Of a stretch of DNA of 64,000 nucleotides, positions 11,830 through 21,522 are shown piece by piece. Each line of letters starts with the position of its first letter. The stretch's first letter is position 1. The position numbers were made by a program, and so were the translations under genes. A model generated the notes under the pieces. That model was not told where the DNA came from. It saw only the letters and a program-made list of their open reading frames with translations, and made no database searches. Source of the stretch: Odobenus rosmarus divergens (taxonomy: Eukaryota; Chordata; Mammalia; Carnivora; Odobenidae); the NCBI RefSeq assembly GCF_000321225.1, contig NW_004451858.1:298046-362045 (forward strand), given 5' to 3'.

Positions 11830-12560
11830 ATCCAATGGTATTTCTCATTCATTATACCCTTAACTGGGACTCTACTACGTGCCGGGTACCGTATCAGGTG
11901 CTAGGAATGCAGCAGTGAATGAGAGAAAGCCCCTGCGCTGGAAGGCAGCAGTTTAATGGAGGAAAACAGGAAATGATGAAATCAAGCAGTAAATTCATAG
12001 TGGCAAGTAGTGATGATCCCTACAAAGAAAGACAAAGAAGGGTGAGGGCATCCAAAGTGACAGGACGAGGTGATACCGGATACCAGTCTGGTCAAAGAAA
12101 GCCTCTGATGGGTGACATCTGCACAAAACCCTGTATGGACAGAGTATATGAAACATGGTGGAAGAACAAGGGCCCTGAGTTGGGAGCACCCTGACCAAGG
12201 AAGCCACCATGGCTGGGGCACAGGAAGTAAAGAGAACATGGTCAGAAATGAAGTGGAAAGGCAGCAAAAGGGTACAGCACACAGTGCCACGGGAAAGACG
12301 TGGGGCTCAGTCCCAGGACTCTGCGACCATGACCTGAGCCGAAGGCAGCCACTTAACCAACTGAGCCACCGAGGCGCCCCCACTGGAAGCTTTTGAGCAG
12401 AGGAATGTCATGATCAGATTCACCATTTTACAGGGTCATTCTAGCTGCTACTGAAGAATGGAGGCAGGAACACCAGTGTGTCAATAATCCAGGAAGGAGA
12501 TGATGGTTTTCACTAAAGTGGTGGTGTGTATGAGAGGAAGTCACATACAAAATATATTTT
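11830..12560 (-). mobile_element. L2 LINE fragment, antisense
   Basis: The plus strand shows the reverse complement of L2: CTACTACGTGCCGGGTACCG and GCAGCAGTGAATGAGAGAAA, then near 12385-12560 TTTTGAGCAGAGGAATGTCATG and AATCCAGGAAGGAGATGATGG. A truncated CanSINE sits in it at 12300-12380. The reading frame is destroyed. Confidence 0.7.
12300..12380 (-). mobile_element. CanSINE fragment, head half only
   Basis: Only the tRNA-derived head is present (GGGGCTCAGTCCCAGGACTC through GAGCCACCGAGGCGCCCC, minus strand). The CT/A-rich 3' half is missing. Since SINEs normally lose the 5' end, a later deletion or recombination is likely. Confidence 0.85.
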
Positions 12561-12606
12561 GACCCTTGCTCCAACAGAACGTGTTGCTGGTCTGGATGAG
12601 GGATAT

Positions 12607-13690
12607 GAATGTGATTCTCTGGTACAATAAAAATACATATATTTTGGTTTTCGTCCACAATCTCCTGGCCCTTATATCCCAAGCTCCTAAAACCTTTGTA
12701 ATTTCCTAAGTGATAGAAGGTCTAGGAGCATCTTTTATTCTAATATTTGGGCTTTGACCCCAGTTCTTGACACAGAGCTCTTAAATTCCTTGAAAGTTCC
12801 CAGGTGATAGAAGTGTCTTTGGTTTTCGGGTGCCCGGGTGCCTCAGTCGTTAAGCGTCCACCTCAGGCTCAGGTCATGACCCCAGGGTCCTGGGATCGAG
12901 CCCCGCATCGGGCTCCCTGCTCAGTGGGAAGCCTGCTTCTCCCTCTCCCACTCTTCCTGCTTGTGTTCCCTCTCTTGCTGTGTCTCTCTCTGTCAAATAA
13001 ATAAATAAAATCTTTAAAAAAAAAAAGTGTCTTTAAAAAAAAAAAGTGTTTTTGGCAACTCAGTGAGCTCCTGTATAGTTTCAGGATGAGGACTGGTCAC
13101 CAAGAAGACCAAGCCATGAGGAGAAGCTCATAACTTTCAGCTTCATTCCCTCATCCTCTGGGGAGGGGAAAGGAGATGGACATAGAGCTAATAATTGATC
13201 ATGCCTATGGGATAAAGGCTCCATAGAAATCCCTCAACTATGGTGTTCAGAGAGCTTTTAAGGACTGATGAACAAATCTACCTGATGGGAGGGTGGTACA
13301 ATGCAACTCCACAGGGACAAAAGTTCCTGCACTGGAGACCCTTCCAGATCTTGCTTTATATCTCTTTGCCTGGCTATTCATCTGTATCCTTTATTCCCTA
13401 AGTTCTGTGAGCTGTTCTGGCAAATGATTAAACCCAAGGAGGGCATCATGGGAACCTCAGTTTATAGGTGGTCAGTAAGAAGTACAGGAACTTACAACTG
13501 GCATCTGTAATGGGAACAGTCTTATGAGACTGGGCCTTTTGCTAGTGGGCTCTGACACTAACTCCAGGTAGATAATGTCAGAACGGAATTGAATTATAGC
13601 ATACCCAGTTGGTGTCCTCAGAGAACTGGAGAGCTGGGTGGTGTGGAAAAACCCACACATCTGGTGGCCAAAAGTGTTCTATAAGTGCAA
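12607..13690 (+). mobile_element. LTR-like ancient repeat (ERVL-type suspected), split by a SINE
   Basis: About 870 bp of non-SINE sequence matches a mid-frequency mammalian repeat I recognise by phrases such as AGCTCCTAAAACCTTTG, ACCAAGCCATGAGGAGAAG, GGACTGATGAACAAATC and GATAATGTCAGAACGGAATT. It ends ACCCACACATCTGGTGGCC, resembling an LTR end followed by a tRNA-Leu-type primer-binding site. A shortened relative lies at 18378-18615. No viral gene is visible. The family name is unsure. Confidence 0.55.
12828..13026 (+). mobile_element. CanSINE inside an LTR-like repeat
   Basis: The head GGGTGCCCGGGTGCCTCAG, full body and AAATAAATAAATAAAATC tail are present. AAGTGTCTTT at 12811-12820 recurs after the poly-A at about 13025-13034, followed by a second A-run and AGTGTTTTT, so the tail region has been locally duplicated. 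Confidence 0.93.
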
Positions 13691-14361
13691 AGAGAAAAAC
13701 ACTGGTTGTTTTTCACCAATGTTTTGCTCTCAGACAGATGAATCAAAGACGAATCCAGGAGTTTTGGAAAATTCCATATGTGTCAAAGAATGTAGCATTA
13801 GAGAAAAGAAAGAAGAATCTATAAAACACAAAAGAAGATCCTATGTGGCAATCATCTCTCTCATAGAGCAGTTGATATATTACAGTGACCCAAAAGTAAA
13901 GAATATTAAGATGGAACTTAGGTATGCCTGAATTATTTACCTTTTAAAGATTGTTGGGGGGAAAAGGTAAGAAAATGAAGATTGAACAAAAAGAACCAAC
14001 TTCTGCTTCTGGAAAGATGGAATATGCATTTTCCTCTATTCCTCCCACTAAGTAAAAAAACCTAAAATCCCTAGACATTATATACAAATAAGCATAAGAA
14101 GGTTCTGAAAGTGGCCCAAAAAGGAAAACCAGCTAGGGACCTTGAGATCTGAAGAACAACACAGCTGTGAGTTTCTTGGGTTTTCTTCTTGCCTCTCATA
14201 TCGCAGACTTGAAGAAGCCATCAGGCTGGAAATGCCAATGATCACAGACAACAAAAGTCCCAACAAAAGCCTGCTCTGTCTATACTCTGGACCAGGAAAG
14301 AATCAGCATAGACAAAGAGAAAACTTTGAGGTAATAGCTGCTCTACTCCTGCCAAACACCA

Positions 14362-14417
14362 AAAAAAAACAAACAAACAAACCCAAAAAAATAAAAGAAA
14401 CAACAACAACAACAAAA
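14362..14417 (+). repeat. (CAAA)n/(CAA)n tract
   Basis: A-rich simple repeat with CAAA and CAA units inside the old LINE-1 5' region. Confidence 0.85.
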
Positions 14418-16037
14418 AACTGTGGCCCCAGTGTCAGCAAAATCTGAGTGGGGAATCTAGATTCTGCACTTACTAGACTATAAAGAAAACCCCAACCTCC
14501 CTATGGGGGCGATGTCAGAAAAGAAAAAGCAGGGAGGCAAGACTTTCTTCACCACTGAGTGGTAACTCTTCTTCCATGATGCCGGTAAAGACTACGTGGA
14601 GAACATGGACTTCCACCACCTGCAATAATAGGCATCCCACATGCTCTTCACCGAGGTCGGTCAAAGGAGGCCTAGTGGAATCAGGACCTGCACTTCCACC
14701 CACCAGAAATGAAGCCACCACTCCACTATAGTGTCAGGGGAGGCCACCAGAGGAACAGCAAGGAGGTACTCCTAACCCCTCTCTCAGCCAAACAGGTATC
14801 AGGAGAAAACTAGTAAGAATACAGAATCTCCAGCCCCCATATGGTAATGAAGAGCATCCCCGCCTCAGGTAGTCAATAAAAGCAAAGTGAGGAACCTGAA
14901 AATCTACCCCCAACTGGCAATAACAATATGGAACCTCCCTCTCCCACTTAGTGTCATAAGAAGTCATCTAAAACAGAAGGTATAAATAATATCCAGAGTC
15001 TCATAACTAATACCCAAAGGCTCATGTTCCAATAAAAAATAACTCATTGTACCAGGAATCAAGATGTCAAACTGAATGAAAAAAAAAAAAGAAAATTAAT
15101 AGATACCACTCTCACGATGACTAAGATGTTAGATTTACCTGACAAAAAAATGTGAATATGGCCATGATAAAAATGTCTCATGAACAATTACAAACACACT
15201 TGAAACAAATGAAAAAAAAAAAAATAGGAAGCCTGAGCAAAGAAATAGAAGATATAAAGAAGAACTTTATGGGAATTTTAGAACTGAAAAATATAATGAT
15301 TGAAATAAAAAATTTAATCTTGTAGGCTCAATAGCAGAATGCAGTAAACAGGAAAGAATTAGTCAACCTTAAGATAGAATGATAGAAATTATCCAATCTG
15401 AACAGGGAGAAAACAAACCTAAAGCCTGAGGGAACCTATGGATCTAAAGCAGAAGATCTAACATTCCTGTCATCAGCATCCCAGGAATGGAAAATAAAGA
15501 AGGGCAGGCTACAAAAGTACTCAAAGAAATAAGGGCAAAAAACTCCCCAAATTTGGCAAAAGACATAAACCTACAGAATCAAGAAGATGAGTAAGCCCCA
15601 AATATGAGTAATCCAAAGAAACCTACAGCAAGACAACCCATAGTCAAACTTCTGAAAATACAAAAAAAGAAAAAAATCAAGATAACAGCCAAAGAGAAAG
15701 GACACCTTCTCTACAGGAGGGAAAATAGAACATCAGATTTCTTGTCAGGAGCCATGGAGACTATAAGCAAGTAACACAACATTATTCATGTGCAGAAAAA
15801 AAAAAGAACTGCCAACCCAGAATTGTATACCCAGTGAAAATATCCTTTAGGAATAAAGGGAAAATCAAGGAAGGAAAACTAAGAAAATCTGTGCCAGCAA
15901 ACCTACCCTAAAATAACAGCTAAAAGAAATTCTCAAAAAGAAAACAATGGAATCTAAGAACATCAGGAAGAAAGAAAAACAGAAAGAACAAAAATATGAG
16001 CAAATTCTATGTATTTCTTTCTCCTCTTGAATTTTCT

Positions 16038-16230
16038 TTTTTTTTTTTTAAAGATTTTATTTGACAGAGAGAGACACAGTGAAAGAGGGAACACAAGCAT
16101 GGGGAGTGGGAGAGGGAGAAGCAGGCTTCCCGCAGAACAGGGAGCCTGATGCGGGGCTCGATCCCAGGACCCTGGGATCATGACCCGAGCCGAAGGCAGA
16201 CTCTTAACGATTGAGCCACCCAGGTGCCCC
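16038..16230 (-). mobile_element. CanSINE with perfect 16-bp target-site duplication
   Basis: Minus-strand copy ending GAGCCACCCAGGTGCCCC. The duplication TCCTCTTGAATTTTCT is identical at 16022-16037 and 16231-16246, suggesting a young insertion into the old LINE-1. Confidence 0.97.
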
Positions 16231-16445
16231 TCCTCTTGAATTTTCTAAATTAAGTTTGACCACTGAAGCCAAAATTGGAATACCACTTGATGTGGTTCTC
16301 AATGTATACAGAGAAAATGTTTAAGCTACCCATATGACAAGTTGGGGAAAATAAGAAGATGTAACAAGAGGTAAGGTCTATATTTCACTCATACTGGTAA
16401 ATGACTATACCAGTAATCTATTAGTTATATTTTATATATATGTAT

Positions 16446-16466
16446 ACACACACACACACACACACA
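16446..16466 (+). repeat. (CA)n microsatellite
   Basis: An uninterrupted CA run of about ten units flanked by TATATGTATA and TATGTAAC. Likely length-variable. Confidence 0.95.
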
Positions 16467-17339
16467 TATGTAACATAATTCCTAGAGGAACCATTACAGA
16501 GGCTATACAAAGAGGTACTCCCCAGAACATTATAGCTAAAAGTGGAGTTCTAAAAAACTGCTCAAATAACTCACAGGAAGGCAAGAAAAGAAAACAGAGA
16601 AATGAAAAACAGAGAACAAAAATAAAGTCACAGATTTAAACACAAACATATCAATTATTACATAAAATTTTTAAAAATGGTCCAAATATATCAATTAAAG
16701 ACAGCTGTTAGTAGAATAGATTAAAAAGTATCACCCAACTATATGCTGCCTAAAAAAGCTCACTTCAAATACAGGGCTATAGGCTGGGTTGAAAATAAAA
16801 TAATAGAGAAAATTATATCGTTAAACATTCATCAAACGAAAGTAGAAGTAGTTATAATAATACTTGATAACGTAAGCTTCAGTGCAAAGAAAATTACCAG
16901 AGACAGGAAAGGCCATTACATAATGATAAAAGGGTCAATTCACCAAGACATGGCAAGCCTAAATGCATACGTACCAAACACCAGAACTACAAAATACATG
17001 AAACAAAAAGTGATATAATTAAAAGAAATAGACACACAATTATAAAAACTTCAATACCCCACTGTCAATAACTGATAGAATAACTAGACCATCAATTCTA
17101 TAGAGGACTCCAACCACAAACAGCAGAATCCACATTTAAGAATCCACAGAACATATATCAATATAGAACATATCCTGGGCCACAAAAACAAACCTCAATA
17201 AACTTAAAAGAACTAAAATCATACAGAATATATTCTCCCATCACAATGGAGTCAAACTAGAAAGCAGTAACATATAAAAAAAACAAACAGGAAAATCTCA
17301 ACTTGGGGACTCAACACACTTCTAAACAACCTATGGGTC

Positions 17340-17766
17340 TTCACACACACTAGGATGGCTATAATCAAAAAGGCAGGTAATCACAAATGTTCATGAGAAT
17401 GTGGAAAAATAGGAGCCCTCCTACACTGCTGCTAGGAACATACCTTGTACAGCCACATTGGAAAACAGTCTGGCAGTCCCTCAAAAAGTTAAACACAGAC
17501 TTTTTTGGCCTAGAAATTTCATTCTCAGGTATATACACAAAAGAAACAAAAATTTGTCCACATAAAAACTTGTACAGGAATGTCATAGCAGCATTATTCA
17601 TAATAACCAAAAGGTGAAAACAACCCAAATGCCCATCAACTGATGAATGGATAAACAAAATATGGCAAAAAATGGATTATTATTTGGCCATAAAATGGTA
17701 CGACCTATTGATACATGCTACAACATAGGTAAACCTTGAAAACATTGCGCTAAGTAAAAGAAACCA
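17340..17766 (+). mobile_element. LINE-1 3'UTR fragment lying out of order
   Basis: Phrases such as GGATGGCTATAATCAAAAAG, AGCAGCATTATTCATAATAA, CCATCAACTGATGAATGGAT and ACCTTGAAAACATTGCGCTA belong to the 3' end of old LINE-1 elements. Here they sit between endonuclease-type (up to 17340) and reverse-transcriptase-type (from 17767) ORF2 sequence. A separate LINE-1 insertion with later loss of its tail is the simplest reading. Confidence 0.75.
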
Positions 17767-17956
17767 GTCACTACAGACCCTGCCGACATCAAAAGGATGA
17801 TATGGGAATACAATGAACAACTTTACACACACATTTGACATCTTCAATGAAATGGACTGAGTCCTCGAAAAATACAAATAGCCACAATTCACCCAACATG
17901 AAGGAGATAATTTAAACAGCACTGTAACTAGCAAAACAAACAAACAAAAAAAACAT

Positions 17957-18151
17957 GGGGCGCCTGGGTGGCTCAATCAGTTAAGCAGCTGCCTTAGGCT
18001 GAGGTCATGATCCCAGGGTCCTGGGATCGAGTCCCGCATCAGGCTCCTTGCTTGGTGGAGAGCCTGTTTCTCCCCTGCCTGCCGCTCCCCCTGCTTGGGC
18101 TTGCTCTCTCTCTTCTCTCTCTGTCAAATAAATAAAATCTTTTTTTAAAAA
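17957..18151 (+). mobile_element. CanSINE inside LINE-1 ORF2
   Basis: Head GGGGCGCCTGGGTGGCTCAA, intact tRNA-derived body and AAATAAATAAAATC tail. LINE-1 sequence resumes after the tail. Confidence 0.95.
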
Positions 18152-18377
18152 AGCTGAACTTGTAATTTAAAACTCCTAAAAAAACAAATCTTTAGGCCTA
18201 GATGGTTTTCCTAGTGAATTCTACAAAATCATACCAATTCTACATAATCTCTTCCAAAAAACAGAAGCAATGGGAACATTTCCCAGTTGATTTCATGAAG
18301 CTAGTATTACCCTGATACCAAAATCAAACAAAGAGTACAAAAAATAATGCAACAGACCAATATCCTTTATGAGTATG

Positions 18378-18615
18378 GTGATATGGTAATTTATAGTAAG
18401 AAACACGTATTTGTTCTTCCAACGCCTTTCCTGGTACAGAGCCCCTAAAACCTTTGTTTGATAAGAGGGCAGTCTTGTGGGACTGAGCCCTTAACTTGTG
18501 GGATCTGACACTACCTCCTGATGGATGGTGTCAGAACTGAGTTGTAGGGCACCTAGCTGGTGTCCAAGAATTGCTTGGTGACACTGGGGCTGGGTGCAGG
18601 ATTATAGTGTAAGTG
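18378..18615 (+). mobile_element. Shortened LTR-like repeat, same family as 12607-13690
   Basis: It starts TGATATGGTAATT, carries GAGCCCCTAAAACCTTTG as in the copy at 12.6 kb, then jumps to the family's 3' part (GGGCAGTCTTGTGGGACTG, ATGGTGTCAGAACTGAG). LINE-1 sequence brackets it on both sides, so it inserted into the LINE-1 and later lost its middle, or moved as a deleted form. Confidence 0.6.
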
Positions 18616-19109
18616 TAAAAATCCTTAGCCAAAAATTCAGCAATATATGACAAAATTTATACATTGTGACCAAGTAAGGTTTATCTCAGGGAATGCCAAT
18701 GGGGCTCAATGTTGAAACACCAATCAATGTAATCCATCTTATCAAGAGACTAAAGAGGAAGAATTAGGTGACTGATGCGGAAAGAGTGTTTAGCAAAAAT
18801 TCAACATCCATTCATCATACAGACCCTCTGCAAATTACTAATAGAAGGAATTCTCTGAACTCGATAAAGATTATCTACAAAATCCCGATTCCAAATGCCA
18901 AGTCATAACTACCATGCAAAAACAAATGCCCAGATGGAAGAAAGTTGGCCTGCTTGCTTTTAAAACCCAAAGTTGGTACTCGAGACACATTTGTTTGAGA
19001 AATGCCTGAACAGCCTGTAAATTATTAGCTGGAAATCATGTCTATTATGGAAAAATCACTGCAAAGGAAATATTCATCCTTCCTAAAACCTGATAAATAA
19101 CTTACATGA

Positions 19110-19430
19110 TCACTTATTCTTTCATTTATTGACCCACAAGCATTTCCAAGCACTCACATAATGGCTCTGTCTCCAAGGAGTTTACCATCCACAGGGACAA
19201 AGGATGTCAAAGAAGTCGTTACAAATGTCACACTTGTTATGGAAAGGGAAATGTAAGTCACAGTGGAACCACAGCAAGGTCTCTAATCTTGTCTGTCTCA
19301 CCGGAGAGGAGCTCCTTAAGGAAATGAGGGGTAGGAGTTGTCAAAGCCAAGAGGCATGGGAGGGGCTTCCAAGCAGAGGGAAACAGTGTGTGCAAAACTC
19401 ATTAGCGCCCTAGGAGGCGCTGCAAGAAAT
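19110..19430 (-). mobile_element. L2-like fragment, antisense
   Basis: TTTCATTTATTGACCCACAA, CCAAGGAGTTTACCATCC and later GAGGGAAACAGTGTGTGCAA resemble the reverse complement of L2. The match is weak and patchy. Confidence 0.45.
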
Positions 19431-20140
19431 CTGAGAGACGGTGAGAGTAATGTGTCCTAGGCCTTGTCATCCACAGTTCGGACTTACCTTCAGGTACTGG
19501 GAAGTTGTACCACCCAATACGGGCAACAATATGAGGAAAAATGTATGCTCTCCATCGAAGACAAGAACAAAATGTTTTGAGAGGACAGTGAGTGGCTCAT
19601 ATGGCTCTCTGTCTTCAGTCACACCGTGCTGATGCCTTTAGCAGACTATTTACTGCACTAGAGTTCCCAGATCCACCTGAGGGTCTGTCTCACCCACTAG
19701 AACACATTCCCAGGGTGGTGGCAAGGTTTACTCAATTCTGCACTCCCAGTGGCTCATAGTTTGTAGCAGGTGGATAAAAATGGCAATAGAGAGAGAAGCT
19801 CTTTACCTTCCATTTGCTCTGGCTGTTCTCCTTTAGTGGTTTTTCTCCATGCCCATGGATAGGCATATGGCCACCGCCGGTGCATGCTCTCACTGGGGTT
19901 CAAGCCCCTGAAAGCAAAGATCGTGGGCCTCGCCTTTTATCACAGTCTTCGCTCACATTCTTAGTTCCAACTTTCCTATCGTCTTCTTTAACCTGCAGTT
20001 TTGTTATTTTATTTACCACAGAATGCCCAGACAACTCGTTTCTATCTGATTACCCTAAAGGTTTATGCTTTCATCACTCAAGGTGATTTCTACCTTCACC
20101 TCAGTTTCGCTTACGTTGTAAGAGCTATGCTTAAAATCTT

Positions 20141-20434
20141 CACTTCCGCCAAACACAGAAGAACAACTACTGTATGATTCCACTTACATGAAGCACCTAG
20201 ATACGTCACATTCATAGAGACAGAAAGAAGAACACAGTTTCCCAGGGGCTGGGAGGATGGAGGACAGGGACTTACTGTTTCATGGGCAGAGTTTCTGTTT
20301 GGGAAAATGGAGAAGTTCTGGAGACAGACAGGGGTGATGACTGCACAACACTGTGAATGTACTTAATGTCACCGAATTGTACTTGTTAGGGTGAATGTGG
20401 TAAATTTTATGTTATGTATCTTTTCCCATAGTAG
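20141..20434 (+). mobile_element. Old LINE-1 3' end
   Basis: ACTGTATGATTCCACTTACA, CATAGAGACAGAAAGAAG, CCAGGGGCTGGGAGGATGG, TTCTGGAGACAGACAGGGG and GGTAAATTTTATGTTATGTA match the 3'UTR of old LINE-1 families. The poly-A is lost. It could be the displaced 3' end of the LINE-1 at 14.0-18.9 kb or a separate copy. Confidence 0.8.
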
Positions 20435-20693
20435 AAAACAAATCTTCACGTTTGTTTCTCACTTTCCTACTTGTTCTTATAAAATGATTATGGCACAGCA
20501 AAAGAAATATTGATATAGCTGCATAAATACTGCTAAGCAAACAAGTACGAAAAGATGTAGATCAAACTGATCTCTGCTGATAGGCACTGCCACCATGCAC
20601 ATATGCCAAAATAACTGATCAGCTGACCCACAGCCTCTGAACCAGGCCTCTGAAAGGCAACTCTCAGAGAGGGGATGTAAAACGTGGGTCTGG

Positions 20694-21522
20694 TATTTTC
20701 ACTGTGGACATCTTGGCCACAAGCATTTTCACTTGCAAACATTTTCAATGCTAACTAATTGACCATAAGGCAATTCTGCTCTGAAAGATGAAAGAACTGA
20801 TTGACACTTTGGTTTCACTGCTCCATTGACAAAGGTCCCATTTATATATTATCTAACTCTTGGCTAGAGCTCATCATGTTCTATACAGTGATGAGTAGGC
20901 ATGGCTGTCTTAAATAGTGGACGATGACTAGTATATATCGACTCGATAGAAAATTACTTACTGGGAAAACTTACTGGATAAATACTGGACGTGTGAAATA
21001 AGACAGTATAAAGCTGTATTGCATACTATATTAGAAAACAACACATTAGTTACAATGGTAACAAAGCTCAGTTAAAAATATGTTACAGCATTCCTATGTG
21101 TTGTACATTTCCCATAGAACTCTGGAACATGTATGAATGGACATGTGACAGTATGTCAAGAATGAAGAGCAGTGTAGAAGCCCTTCACAGTTTAATACAA
21201 AAGCTCAGTTACAAATGTGCATCCTAATATTTGGAAAATTGACACCTCTCTATCTAAATGAAGGAAGACATTAACAATGAATTTTATCATTAATTCTTTT
21301 TGTGTTTAATTATGTCCTTTTTTAAATGTCCCTGTTTTATTTTTCACAGCTTTAGTTTTTATGGCAAATATCCTTACATCACTTTTATTAATTTTTTCAT
21401 GTTTCATTATGTCCTCTTTGATGAATATCCTTGCTATTTTTCGTGATTTTCACCTTTATGGCAAAATTGCCTTATGGCCAATCAGACAGGTGGCAAAATG
21501 TTTATGGTGAAATGACCAAAAC
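20694..21522. mobile_element. Unassigned element with inverted repeats and internal direct repeats
   Basis: The left arm holds ATTGACCATAAGGCAATT (20758-20775) and the right arm its complement AATTGCCTTATGGCCAAT (21465-21482), one mismatch in 18. Complementarity continues weakly outward for roughly 30 bp (CAAACATTTTCA on the left, AAAATGTTTATGG on the right). Inside, two degenerate direct units at about 21288-21376 and 21383-21475 share ATTATGTCCT and TTTATGGCAAA. The layout suggests a non-autonomous DNA transposon of about 0.8 kb, but I do not recognise the family. Confidence 0.5.

Larger units (their letters stand above)
13995..17340 (+). mobile_element. Old LINE-1: 5' region and ORF2 endonuclease part
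   Basis: The sequence follows an old mammalian LINE-1 from its 5' region (GTTTTCTTCTTGCCTC, CAAAAGCCTGCTCTGTC) through AGAATTGTATACCCAGTGAA to the endonuclease region. In the last, residues such as GHYIMIKGSIHQ and NAYVPN are readable near 16910-16980. Stops and frameshifts break every frame. A CanSINE (16038-16230) and a (CA)n run (16446-16466) interrupt it. The element continues, rearranged, to about 18900. Confidence 0.82.
17767..18900 (+). mobile_element. Old LINE-1 ORF2 reverse-transcriptase region, twice interrupted
   Basis: GACATCAAAAGGATGATATG, CTAGATGGTTTTCCTAGTGA, CCAATTCTACATAATCTCTT, ACCCTGATACCAAAATCAAA and TCAAGAGACTAAAGAGGAAG follow LINE-1 ORF2. It is interrupted by a CanSINE (17957-18151) and by an LTR-like piece (18378-18615). 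Many stops are present. Confidence 0.82.
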
